This document shows, in pieces, positions 1 to 9,645 of a stretch of 64,000 nucleotides of DNA. The stretch covers positions 434,001-498,000 of the forward strand of contig NZ_NSJZ01000001.1 in the NCBI RefSeq assembly GCF_002287065.1. The letters run 5' to 3'. Made by a program: the position numbers and the translations under genes. The DNA comes from Paracoccus salipaludis (GTDB lineage: Bacteria; Pseudomonadota; Alphaproteobacteria; Rhodobacterales; Rhodobacteraceae). Each line of letters opens with the position of its first letter. Position 1 is the stretch's first letter. Below the pieces are notes generated by a model that had not been told where the DNA came from, ran no database searches, and saw nothing but the letters and a program-made list of their open reading frames with translations.

Positions 1-270
1 ACCGTCATCGGCATTGCTGAACGGCATGTCCCGACCGGGCGGGACGGATGCGGCGGCAGTGGCGGCAGTGGCGGCCGGGGCGGCCTGTTCCGTGCGCGCG
101 CCGCCCTTGCGCACCTCGACCCGCACCGCGGATCGAGCGGGCTCGGCACCGGCGGGGGCCGCGGTCTCGCCCTTGGGCCGGGTGGTGGCGCGGGCCGCCT
201 CCCGCGCAGCGGCGACGGGGGATTCGGATGCGCTGAGGTGAAAGCGGCGGACCTTAGGCGGTGTAGTCAT
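1..270 (-). CDS. Capsule export inner-membrane protein (KpsE-like), N-terminal fragment
   Basis: An open frame begins with ATG at 268-270 and runs off the left edge of the window without a stop, giving 90 residues. It starts 17 bases before the end of kpsT, so the two are almost certainly co-transcribed. The visible part begins MTTPPKVRRFHLSAS and continues as a low-complexity Ala/Pro/Arg-rich cytoplasmic tail with no membrane segment yet. KpsE/Wzz-type capsule exporters usually sit beside kpsT, and a long disordered N-terminus would suit the family. The assignment rests on that context and not on a diagnostic motif. It could be another capsule-locus gene. Confidence 0.5.
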   Translation of the reverse strand, partial: MTTPPKVRRFHLSASESPVAAAREAARATTRPKGETAAPAGAEPARSAVRVEVRKGGARTEQAAPAATAATAAASVPPGRDMPFSNADDG

Positions 271-907
271 AATACTGCTTGGCCTCGTCGAGGGAATCGA
301 ACATGTAAAGACGCCCGTCGCGCAACACGCCCGCGCGGCGGCAGAATTTTTCCAGCGTGGCAGGCTGGTGGGACACCACCACCACGGTCGCGGTCTTCAG
401 GCGGTCGTACAGGACGCTGCCCGCCTTGCGGTTGAATTCGACGTCGGTCGTGCCGGGCATCCCTTCGTCGATCAGGTAGATGTCGAACTCCAGCGCCAGC
501 AGCAGCGCGAAGGTCAGCCGCGACCGCATGCCCGAACTGTAGACGCCGACCGGCTGGTCGAAATATTCGCCGATGTCGCAAAGCCAGCGGCAGAAGGCCG
601 AGACATAGTCGGGATCGAGCCCGTAGATCCGCGCGATGTAGCGCGCGTTCTCGTTGGCCGACAGCTTGGAGATCACGCCCCCCATGAAGCCAAGGGGAAA
701 GGACACGCGGCAATTGGCGCGGATCGTGCCCTCGTCCGGCTTTTCCAGCCCGCACATCATGTTGATGATCGTGGTCTTGCCCGTGCCGTTGGGGGCGAGG
801 ATGCCAAGGGACTGGCCAAGTTCCACCCGGAACGAGGCCTGGTCCAGGATCACCTTGCGCTGCGTTCCGGTCCAGAAGGACTTCGAGACGTTGTCGAATT
901 CCAGCAT
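254..907 (-). CDS. kpsT: Capsular polysaccharide ABC transporter ATP-binding protein
   Basis: The 217-residue protein is the ATPase of a KpsM/KpsT-type ABC exporter, which drives capsule or related polysaccharide across the inner membrane. A Walker A loop reads APNGTGKT near residue 45. The signature YSSGMRSRL is the form typical of the KpsT/Wzm-Wzt branch, and the Walker B strand ends IDE. The first Walker A residue is Ala where Gly is usual. The start was placed at the internal ATG giving MLEFDNVSKSF; an upstream ATG at 988 would add 27 basic residues the family lacks. The next gene downstream overlaps its stop codon. The permease (kpsM) is not in the window. Confidence 0.88.
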   Translation of the reverse strand: MLEFDNVSKSFWTGTQRKVILDQASFRVELGQSLGILAPNGTGKTTIINMMCGLEKPDEGTIRANCRVSFPLGFMGGVISKLSANENARYIARIYGLDPDYVSAFCRWLCDIGEYFDQPVGVYSSGMRSRLTFALLLALEFDIYLIDEGMPGTTDVEFNRKAGSVLYDRLKTATVVVVSHQPATLEKFCRRAGVLRDGRLYMFDSLDEAKQYYDYTA

Positions 908-1079
908 GTCGGCGAAGATTTCCCGCGAAGGCGCGCGATGCGGCGTTTTGCGGCGGGCGCCAGCCGCCCGCTTTCGGCTGCCAAACATAGGGGCTGGGCG
1001 CTGCGCTGTCCATCGCGCCGCCGGGGATCGTGAGAATGCGAGCTGTTATCGCAGGCAAGGGGTGCCTATCTGGGCGGGC

Positions 1080-1673
1080 ATGACCCTGCCTTTCATCGAC
1101 CTGCCTGTCGCCGCCGAACTGCGCGGCTGCCGCCTGTGCGCCGACCGCTTCGCCCTGACCGCCACCACGCATGCGCCCCGACCCGTCGTCTGGTTCGCGC
1201 CCGGCGCGCGCGTTCTGGTGGCCAGCCAGGCGCCGGGGATGCGCGCCCATCTTTCGGGAAAACCATTCACCGACGCCTCGGGGCAGCGGCTGCGGGCCTG
1301 GATGGGGGTGGACGAGAAAACCTTCTACGACCGCTCGCGCATCGCCATCGTGCCGATGGGCTTCTGCTTTCCGGGCTACGATGCAAGAGGCTCCGACCTG
1401 CCGCCGCCCGCGCTCTGCGCGGCGACCTGGCGCGCACGGGTGCTGGAGGAGTTGCAGCCCCGCGTCACGCTGCTGATCGGCGGCCACGCGATCCGCTGGC
1501 ACCTCGGCCTGCGCGGCGTGACAGCCGCGGTGGCGGGCTGGCGGGACCATGCGCCGCGGGTGTTTCCCTTGCCTCACCCCTCGTGGCGGAATACCGCTTG
1601 GCTCAAACGAAACCCGTGGTTCGAGGCGGAGCTAGTCCCCGAACTGCGCCGCACGCTGGCCGAGGTGCTGTGA
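1080..1673 (+). CDS. Uracil-DNA glycosylase family protein
   Basis: The 197-residue product looks like a small uracil-DNA glycosylase-fold protein, which would remove uracil or a related damaged base from DNA. The N-terminus has a CRLC pair, the substrate-pocket region reads VLVASQAPG followed by GKPFTDASG, and the C-terminus carries the HPS motif (PLPHPSWRN) typical of the superfamily. Only one CxxC pair is obvious, so an iron-sulphur cluster as in family 4 enzymes cannot be assumed. The ATG at 1080 was chosen because residues follow the family immediately after it; upstream sequence overlaps the divergent kpsT promoter region. The stop codon overlaps the next gene's GTG. Confidence 0.75.
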   Translation: MTLPFIDLPVAAELRGCRLCADRFALTATTHAPRPVVWFAPGARVLVASQAPGMRAHLSGKPFTDASGQRLRAWMGVDEKTFYDRSRIAIVPMGFCFPGYDARGSDLPPPALCAATWRARVLEELQPRVTLLIGGHAIRWHLGLRGVTAAVAGWRDHAPRVFPLPHPSWRNTAWLKRNPWFEAELVPELRRTLAEVL

Positions 1674-2437
1674 CGACTCTCCAGACCGAACTCGACCGCC
1701 TTTGCGCGCATGTGCCGTTTCACGATGCCGACCCCGCCCTGCGCGCGGCGGTGCTGCGGCGGCTGGCGGACACCGAACTGCACGCGGCCCTTGCCTCGGA
1801 CCCCGCGGGCGACCGGGCCGAGTTGCGGATGTTCGACCTGCCCGGCGGCGCCGTGGCGCTGGCGTCCGACGACGAGGCGGCACTGGCGGGGTTCCTCGGC
1901 GGGCCGGTGGCCCATGTCTCGCTGCCGGGCCGCATTCTGGCGCGGGAACTGGCCGAGGCGGGCAGGGGGCTGCTGGTCAACCCCGGCCGCCCTTCCGAGA
2001 TGCTGCTGGACGCGGGCGCGCTGGGCTGGCTGATCGCGGCGCTGTCCGAGGCGCCCGAGGCGGGCGAGGCCGCCCCCCGGCGGCTGACCGCGCCGCGCCG
2101 GGACGCGGTGCAAACCGTGGCCGAGCCGCTGGCGACCCGCCTGGGCGACATGGCGGGCATGGTCGCGGGCGCGGCGCTGGTCGGCGTGGACTGGGCCGAG
2201 GGGCGGCAGGGGCACCTGATCGTCGTGGCAGGGGCCGGAAACGCGGATCGTCCGGCCATCGCGAAGGCGCTGGCGGAACTGATCGCCTTCCTGCCGCCGG
2301 TCGAGGGCGGCGTCGATGTCACCTTCGAGGACCTGCCGCTGCCCCAGGGTGCCGTGCGGATCGAGGCCGTGGCGGTTGCCCCCGAACCCGTATCTCCTGC
2401 GCCGCGCAAGCCGGACGCTCCGCCGCGCCTGCGCTGA
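1670..2437 (+). CDS. SseB-like protein
   Basis: This 255-residue protein resembles the SseB family. It has an N-terminal SseB-type half (from MTTLQTELDRLC) with an LVNPG segment near residue 105, and a less conserved C-terminal half ending in a Pro-rich tail. The molecular role of stand-alone SseB proteins is unclear. The GTG start at 1670 overlaps the TGA of the glycosylase gene by three bases, which implies translational coupling. The gene ends 14 bases before the convergent ghrA-like gene. The call rests on overall pattern and is moderately sure. Confidence 0.6.
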   Translation: MTTLQTELDRLCAHVPFHDADPALRAAVLRRLADTELHAALASDPAGDRAELRMFDLPGGAVALASDDEAALAGFLGGPVAHVSLPGRILARELAEAGRGLLVNPGRPSEMLLDAGALGWLIAALSEAPEAGEAAPRRLTAPRRDAVQTVAEPLATRLGDMAGMVAGAALVGVDWAEGRQGHLIVVAGAGNADRPAIAKALAELIAFLPPVEGGVDVTFEDLPLPQGAVRIEAVAVAPEPVSPAPRKPDAPPRLR

Positions 2438-2451
2438 ACCTTCAAGCGGTC

Positions 2452-3372
2452 TCAGTAGCCCCGCGTCCGATCCACAAGGTGCAGCAGCGGCTGGCCCGCC
2501 ATCGCGCGGCGCAGGTTCTCGGCCGCCACGGGGGCGGCGGTTTCGGGGCGGGTATCGGCGGCAATGTGCGGCGTCACGGTCACACGCGGGTGCGCCCAGA
2601 AGGGATGTTCAGGCGGCAGCGGCTCGGTGCGGAAGACGTCCAGCACGGCATGGCCCAGCCGCCCTTCGTCCAGCGCCGCCAGCAGCGCCTGATCATCCAG
2701 CACCGTGCCCCGGCCGGGGTTCAGCAGGACCGCCCCCTGCGGCAGCATCGCCAGCCTGCGCGCATCCAGCAGGCTCCGCGTCCCGGGCGTGTCGGGCAGC
2801 AGCGAGATCAGGATCCCGGCCCCTTCCAGCGCCTGCGGCAGGGCATCCGCCCCAAGCACCCGCACGCCCTCCACCGGACGGCCCGAGGCGGACCAGCCCG
2901 TGACCGGGAAGCCCACGCCCCCCAGCCTCGCGGCGACGGCGCGGCCAAGCTCTCCCATCCCCAGGATCGTGACCGGGCGTTCCGAGGCGAGCGGAGGCAC
3001 CAGCCCGTTGCGCCACTGCCCGTCCTGAAGGTAGCGGTCCATCCCCAGGTGCAGCCGCATGGCCCAGCCGAGGCACCATTCGGCCATGCCCTGCGCCAGC
3101 CCCGGATCGACCATCCGGCACAAGGGCTGGGTCAGCGTTCCGTTGCCCACGATCCGCTCGACCCCGGCCCAGAGGCTTTGCACCAGGCGGGCGCGGGTGA
3201 AGGGGGCGAAGTCCATCGGCTCGCCCGTTTCGGGATAGCCGGGCGCATAGATCAGCGCGTCGAAACTGGCCGGGTCGCCTTCGCGGCACAGTTCCATCTC
3301 GGGGCAGGCGGCGCGCAGGGCGGGGGACCATTCGTCCCACAGCCGCGAAGGGGCGGCGAAGAAGACGCGCAT
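2452..3372 (-). CDS. ghrA: Glyoxylate/hydroxypyruvate reductase A (D-2-hydroxyacid dehydrogenase)
   Basis: The 306-residue enzyme belongs to the NAD(P)-dependent D-2-hydroxyacid dehydrogenases of the GhrA branch, which reduce glyoxylate and hydroxypyruvate. The nucleotide-binding loop reads ILGMGELGRAVA near residue 147. The signature LLNPGRGTVLDD and the catalytic His segment VTPHIAADT are present. GhrA proteins have a short N-terminal catalytic lobe, as here. The ATG overlaps the rodA stop codon (ATGA arrangement), so the gene is translated as the last member of the mre-mrd operon, although its metabolic role has no obvious link to cell shape. Confidence 0.85.
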   Translation of the reverse strand: MRVFFAAPSRLWDEWSPALRAACPEMELCREGDPASFDALIYAPGYPETGEPMDFAPFTRARLVQSLWAGVERIVGNGTLTQPLCRMVDPGLAQGMAEWCLGWAMRLHLGMDRYLQDGQWRNGLVPPLASERPVTILGMGELGRAVAARLGGVGFPVTGWSASGRPVEGVRVLGADALPQALEGAGILISLLPDTPGTRSLLDARRLAMLPQGAVLLNPGRGTVLDDQALLAALDEGRLGHAVLDVFRTEPLPPEHPFWAHPRVTVTPHIAADTRPETAAPVAAENLRRAMAGQPLLHLVDRTRGY

Positions 3373-4514
3373 CAGCGGGGCCTGTTGACGTGGGCCGACT
3401 GCACGAGGCCGAAGGCCATCAGCAGGATCATCAGCTGCGTGCCCCCATAGCTGACCATCGGCAGGGGCACCCCCACGACCGGCGTCAGCCCCATCACCAT
3501 CCCCATGTTGACCGCGAAATACAGGAAGAACGTGCCGCCGATGCCCAAGGTCAGCAGGCTCGCGAAGCGGTCGCGGTTGGTCATGGCGGAATAGATGCAG
3601 AAGGCGATGACCAGCGCGTAAAGCCCCAGAAGCGTGATCGAGCCGACAAAGCCGAACTCCTCGGCCAGCGTGGTGAAGATGAAGTCGGTGTGCTTTTCCG
3701 GCAGGAAGTTCAGCCGGCTCTGGGTGCCCTGCATGAAGCCGCGCCCCGACCAGCCGCCCGAGCCCAGGGCGATCTGCGCCTGGGTGATGTTGTAGCCTGC
3801 CCCGAGCGGGTCCGAGGTCGGGTCGAGGAAGGTGTCGATGCGGCGATACTGATAGTCGTGCAGCAGCTGCCAGCCGGTCCCGCGGCTTTCCAGCACGGCG
3901 AAGACCAGCCCGCCGACGAACGCGATCACGGCGGCGAAATACCACAGGCTGACGCCGGCCACGAACATCATGATGCCGCCGCCCGCCACCAGCATGATCG
4001 AGGTGCCCAGGTCCGGTTGCACCACCACCAGCGCGGTGGGCAGAAGGATCAGCACCACGGGGATCAGCACCCACAGCGGACGCGACACCTTGTTCATGTC
4101 CAGCCAGTCGTAATAGGCCGCCAGCACCAGCACGAGCGCGATCTTGGTCACCTCGGACGGTTGCAGCTTGATGGGGCCGAGGTCCAGCCACCGCTGCGCC
4201 CCCATGGCGTTGTGGCCGATGATGTCCACGGCCAGCAGCAGGCCGAGGCAGGTGACATAGGCCGCGACCGAGATCGAGCGCCAGAACCAGACCGGCGTGA
4301 AGGCCAGCGCGATCATGGCGACGAAGCCCACGGCGAAGCGCTCCATCTGCGGCTCGGCCCATGTTCCCACCCGGCCGCCTGCGACGGAATAAAGCATCAG
4401 GAACCCGGCCGAGGCGACCGCCGCCAGCAGGAAGGCCAGCGGCCAGTTCAGATACAGGATCTTGCGCCAGCCGCCCGGCGTCTGGTCGGGTTTGTAGTCG
4501 AGATAGCTGCTCAT
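3372..4514 (-). CDS. rodA: Rod-shape peptidoglycan glycosyltransferase RodA
   Basis: RodA is the SEDS-family glycosyltransferase that polymerises lipid II during lateral wall growth, together with PBP2. The 380-residue product is highly hydrophobic with about ten membrane segments, and carries SEDS hallmarks such as the QPSEVTKIALVL loop, VQPDLGTSIML and the C-terminal PMVSYGGTQLM motif. The start at 4514 is supported by an AGGAAGG ribosome-binding site four bases upstream; the longer in-frame extension lies inside mrdA. It follows mrdA after a 10-base gap and overlaps ghrA. Confidence 0.95.
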   Translation of the reverse strand: MSSYLDYKPDQTPGGWRKILYLNWPLAFLLAAVASAGFLMLYSVAGGRVGTWAEPQMERFAVGFVAMIALAFTPVWFWRSISVAAYVTCLGLLLAVDIIGHNAMGAQRWLDLGPIKLQPSEVTKIALVLVLAAYYDWLDMNKVSRPLWVLIPVVLILLPTALVVVQPDLGTSIMLVAGGGIMMFVAGVSLWYFAAVIAFVGGLVFAVLESRGTGWQLLHDYQYRRIDTFLDPTSDPLGAGYNITQAQIALGSGGWSGRGFMQGTQSRLNFLPEKHTDFIFTTLAEEFGFVGSITLLGLYALVIAFCIYSAMTNRDRFASLLTLGIGGTFFLYFAVNMGMVMGLTPVVGVPLPMVSYGGTQLMILLMAFGLVQSAHVNRPR

Positions 4515-4524
4515 CGCGCCTTCC

Positions 4525-6474
4525 TCATGCCCGCGCCCGGCCGCCGCCGGCCTGCGCGACCGGCGAGGGCGCAAGGCGCATCCTGGCCAGCATCTCCCGG
4601 ATCTCGTCGCGCTGGCCCGGCGGATAGGCGTCCAGCGGCGGCAGCCCGCCTGCCAGGGCGTAAAGCAGGATGTCGCGCGCGACGGGGGCCGCGACCGAGG
4701 AGCCGCCGCCGCCGTGCTCAACCACGACCGACACCACGTAGCGAGGCGCCTCGAAGGGCGCATAGCAGACGAACAGCGCGTGGTCGCGCCGGTTCCAGGG
4801 CAACTGGTCGTTGCGGATCACGCCGCGCGCGCGCTCGGCCGCGGTGATGTTGCGGACTTGGCTGGTGCCGGTCTTGCCCGCCATGCGCCATTCCGGCCGC
4901 ACGATGCGCGCCTTGGCCGCCGTGCCGCTGCCGCCGTTCATCACGGCGTCCATGCCCGCCCGCGCGACCTTCAGGTTTCCCTCGTCCAGTCCAAGCGCCG
5001 GGAAGACAGGATCGGGCAGCGCCACCCCGTCGATGGCGCGGATCAGGCGTGGCGCGACCTCGAGCCCCGTCGCCACCCGCGCCGTCATCACCGCCAGCTG
5101 CAGCGGAGAGGCCAGCACGTAGCCCTGTCCGATCGAGGCGTTGATGCTGTCCCCGATCTGCCATTCCTGTCCGTGGCGGGCCCGCTTCCACTCGCGGTCC
5201 GGGGCGATGCCTTCCGCGATCGCGGACATGGGCAGGTCCGGGCGCACGCCGATCCCCATCCGCCGCGCCATCTCGGCGATCCGGTCGATGCCGATCTTCT
5301 GCGCGAGTTCGTAAAAGAAGACGTCGCAGGACCGTTCGAGGCTGTCCACCGGCCCGACCGAGCCGTGGCCGCTCCTGCTCCAGCAATGGAAGCGGCGGCC
5401 GGCGACGGTGGTGTGTCCGGGGCAGTAGAAATGCGAGCGGCTGTCCACCAACCCCGATTCCAGCCCCGCCAGCAGCGTCACCATCTTGAAGGTCGAGCCG
5501 GGCGGATAGACGCCCTGCACCGTCTTGTCGGCCAGGGGGCGGTGGTCGTGTTCCATCAGCGCCTTGTAGTCGGCGCTGGAAATCCCCCGCACGAACAGGT
5601 TCGGATCGAAGGTGGGCGCCGAGGCGCTGGCCAGGATGTCGCCCGTGCGCACGTCCAGGACGACGGCCGCCGCGCTTTCCTCGCCCAGCCGCTGGATGGC
5701 GAAGTTCTGCAGGCCCGCGTCCAGCGTCATCTGGACGGTCGCGCCCTGCTGGCCCTCGATCCGTTCCAGTTCGCGCATCTCGCGGCCGGCGCTGTTGACC
5801 TCGACCCGGCGGCTGCCCGCCTTGCCGCGCAGGGCCTGTTCCAGCTTGGCCTCGACGCCCAGCTTGCCCAGCTGGAACTCGGGCAGCATCAGGACGGGGT
5901 CGGGGTTCTCGATCTTGGACAGGTCATAGTCGCTGACCGGGCCCACGTAGCCCAGCACATGGGCGAAGTCACCCGCCCGCGGATAGCTGCGCGACAGGCC
6001 CGACTCCGGCGTGATGCCGGGAAGGGCAGGAGCGTTGACGGCGATCGAGGCGAACTGGTCCCAGGTCAGCCGGTCGGCCACGATGACGGGGGTGATGGCG
6101 CTGCGCTTGTCGATCTCGGCCAGCAGCGCGGCCACGGCGGTGTCGGTCATGGGCACCAGGCGGCGCAGCCGCTCGATCACCAGGGCAGGATCGCCCGCTT
6201 CCTCGCGGGTGATGGTGGCACGGTAATTGGCCTCGTTGCCGGCGATCACCAGGCCGTTGCGGTCGTGGATCAGCCCGCGCGCGGGCGGCAGCAGCCGCAT
6301 CTTGATCGAGTTGCCGTCGGAAAGCAGCCGGAACTCGTCGGCGCGGTCCAGCTGCATGGTCTTGAGCCGCCAGCCGAGCGTCGCCACCACGGCGCCCTGG
6401 ATCGCGCCCAGCATCAGGGCGCGGCGATGGATGCTGCGGGTGCTGTCGTGGATGTCTCGGGCGGATTTCTTCAT
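4525..6474 (-). CDS. mrdA: Penicillin-binding protein 2 (elongasome transpeptidase)
   Basis: The 649-residue protein is the class B penicillin-binding protein that cross-links peptidoglycan in the elongation complex. A single membrane anchor lies near residues 20-40 and is followed by the pedestal domain. The transpeptidase motifs are YPPGSTFKMV (nucleophile Ser), SCD as the SxN/SxD triad, and KTGTSQV. The C-terminus is Ala/Arg-rich. It lies between mreD (3-base gap) and rodA, its SEDS partner. This order is standard for alphaproteobacterial cell-shape operons. Confidence 0.95.
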   Translation of the reverse strand: MKKSARDIHDSTRSIHRRALMLGAIQGAVVATLGWRLKTMQLDRADEFRLLSDGNSIKMRLLPPARGLIHDRNGLVIAGNEANYRATITREEAGDPALVIERLRRLVPMTDTAVAALLAEIDKRSAITPVIVADRLTWDQFASIAVNAPALPGITPESGLSRSYPRAGDFAHVLGYVGPVSDYDLSKIENPDPVLMLPEFQLGKLGVEAKLEQALRGKAGSRRVEVNSAGREMRELERIEGQQGATVQMTLDAGLQNFAIQRLGEESAAAVVLDVRTGDILASASAPTFDPNLFVRGISSADYKALMEHDHRPLADKTVQGVYPPGSTFKMVTLLAGLESGLVDSRSHFYCPGHTTVAGRRFHCWSRSGHGSVGPVDSLERSCDVFFYELAQKIGIDRIAEMARRMGIGVRPDLPMSAIAEGIAPDREWKRARHGQEWQIGDSINASIGQGYVLASPLQLAVMTARVATGLEVAPRLIRAIDGVALPDPVFPALGLDEGNLKVARAGMDAVMNGGSGTAAKARIVRPEWRMAGKTGTSQVRNITAAERARGVIRNDQLPWNRRDHALFVCYAPFEAPRYVVSVVVEHGGGGSSVAAPVARDILLYALAGGLPPLDAYPPGQRDEIREMLARMRLAPSPVAQAGGGRARA

Positions 6475-6477
6475 GGG

Positions 6478-7005
6478 TCAGGGGTCCAGCGCACCGGGCG
6501 CGGCATGGCGCAGTCCAAGGGCGGCCAGCACTGCCACGACAAAGGGGTAGGCGGCAATGGTGGCGATCAGGCGCAGCACCTCGGACCCCAGCGGCGGCAG
6601 GGGGGCCAGGGTCACGGGAACAAGGAAAAGGGTCCGGATCACCCGCTCGGCCAGCACCATCAACGCCACCAGGATCGCCACGCGCAGCCATTCAAACAGA
6701 AAGCCCTGCGCGCGCCAACGATGCTGTTGGCGACGGGCGACCTCGGTCGCCACGACGGCGATGAGGGCGCCGAGGCCGAGAGGGCGGAACAGCAGGATGT
6801 CGGCAGCCAGGGTAACAAGGGCGACCGTCAGCACCGGCACCTGCTCGGGTCGGCGCAGCACCCAGGCCAGCGTCCCCGCCGTGAGCAGGTCGGGCCCCGG
6901 CCAGGCGATCCGGCCGGGCGCCAGCGGCAGCAGCGCGGCCAGGATCACGGTCAGCGCGGCAAGCAGATAGGAGGTCTGGCCAAGCAACTGGCGCTGGCGG
7001 GACAT
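6478..7005 (-). CDS. mreD: Rod shape-determining protein MreD
   Basis: MreD is a small polytopic inner-membrane component of the Rod complex. This product has about 175 residues and five hydrophobic segments, and matches the family only weakly, as is normal for MreD; position between mreC and mrdA decides the call. Two starts are possible. The ATG at 7011 touches the GAGGGG ribosome-binding site directly, whereas the ATG at 7005 leaves about six bases of spacing and is preferred here. The gap to mreC is about ten bases. Confidence 0.85.
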   Translation of the reverse strand: MSRQRQLLGQTSYLLAALTVILAALLPLAPGRIAWPGPDLLTAGTLAWVLRRPEQVPVLTVALVTLAADILLFRPLGLGALIAVVATEVARRQQHRWRAQGFLFEWLRVAILVALMVLAERVIRTLFLVPVTLAPLPPLGSEVLRLIATIAAYPFVVAVLAALGLRHAAPGALDP

Positions 7006-7015
7006 GGCCATCCCC

Positions 7016-7990
7016 TCAGTCGCTCGCCTGGGCTTCGCGCTCGGCGTCGGGTGCGGGCGAAACCGCTGGCGCGGGGGCGGTCGCCGCGGCGGCGGCCTGG
7101 TCGGCGGGGCTGGGCATCTGCGGGCCGATGAAGTCGCCCGAAGGCGGCAGGATCAGGGTGCCGCTGTCCACCAGCTGCTCGGCCGGGTGGCTGCGCAGCA
7201 CGCGCAGGAATTCAAGCCGGCCATAATCGGCGGCCAGCCGCACCCGCATCCGGCGGTCGGACGCCTGCACGGCCTGGCCCACCAGCAGCCCCGGCGGGAA
7301 CAGCCCGCCGTCACCCGAGGTCACGACCCGGTCGCCCGGCCGCACGTCCTCGGGGCTTTCCATGAAATCGAGATAGGGCAGGGCGCTGTTGTCCCCCGTC
7401 AGCAGCGCCCGCTGCCCCGAGGGCTGGATCGTCACCGGCACGCGCGAGGACGGATCGGTCAGCAGCATCACCCGGCTGGTGGTCTGCCCCACGCCCGAGA
7501 TGCGGCCCACCAGCCCCAGCCCGTCCATGGTGGCCCAGCCGTCCAGGATGCCGTCGCGCGCGCCGCGGTTCAGCAGCACCGACTGGCGGAAGGCCGTGCC
7601 GCTGTCGGTCAGCACCACGCCGGACACGCCCGTCAGCGCCGGGTCCAGACGGACGCTGTTCTGCGCCAGCAGCTTGGCGTTTTCCTGTTCAAGCTGGACG
7701 GCGGCCTCTTTCCAGGCGCTCATCCGCTGCAGCTCGCGCCGCAGTTCCTGGTTCTGCTCGTAAAGCCGCTGATAGGACTGGAAGCCCGCGACCATGCGGC
7801 TGACGGCCGTCACCGGCGTCATCGCCCAGTCCATCGAGGGGACGAAACGGTCCACGAAGGCCGCGCGCATCCGTTCCGCGCGCGGGCTGTCGATGCGCCA
7901 GAAGACGAAGACCGCCAGCAGCACAAGGACCAGCAGCGCCACAAGGATGCGGCGCACCGGCCGTGCGTAGTCATAGCCGCGGCGGGCCAT
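7016..7990 (-). CDS. mreC: Rod shape-determining protein MreC
   Basis: The 324-residue protein is the periplasmic scaffold of the elongasome. It has a short basic cytoplasmic N-terminus, one membrane segment near residues 15-33, a coiled coil at about residues 75-105, and a beta-rich MreC core with motifs such as GLVGRISGVG and VTSGDGGLFPPGLLVG. The C-terminal tail is Ala/Pro-rich. It is transcribed between mreB (10-base gap) and mreD and should bind PBP2, RodA and MreD. Confidence 0.94.
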   Translation of the reverse strand: MARRGYDYARPVRRILVALLVLVLLAVFVFWRIDSPRAERMRAAFVDRFVPSMDWAMTPVTAVSRMVAGFQSYQRLYEQNQELRRELQRMSAWKEAAVQLEQENAKLLAQNSVRLDPALTGVSGVVLTDSGTAFRQSVLLNRGARDGILDGWATMDGLGLVGRISGVGQTTSRVMLLTDPSSRVPVTIQPSGQRALLTGDNSALPYLDFMESPEDVRPGDRVVTSGDGGLFPPGLLVGQAVQASDRRMRVRLAADYGRLEFLRVLRSHPAEQLVDSGTLILPPSGDFIGPQMPSPADQAAAAATAPAPAVSPAPDAEREAQASD

Positions 7991-8000
7991 TCAGGCCGCC

Positions 8001-9615
<1,615 letters not shown>

Positions 9616-9621
9616 GAAGAA

Positions 9622-9640
9622 GGGGCGGCATTGCCGCCCC
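9622..9640. terminator. Hairpin between convergent genes
   Basis: An eight-base perfect stem (GGGGCGGC / GCCGCCCC) with a three-base loop fills the 30-base gap between the rhodanese and leuA stop codons. No T-run follows on either strand, so it may act as a weak bidirectional terminator or only block read-through. Confidence 0.55.
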
Positions 9641-9645
9641 CTGCC

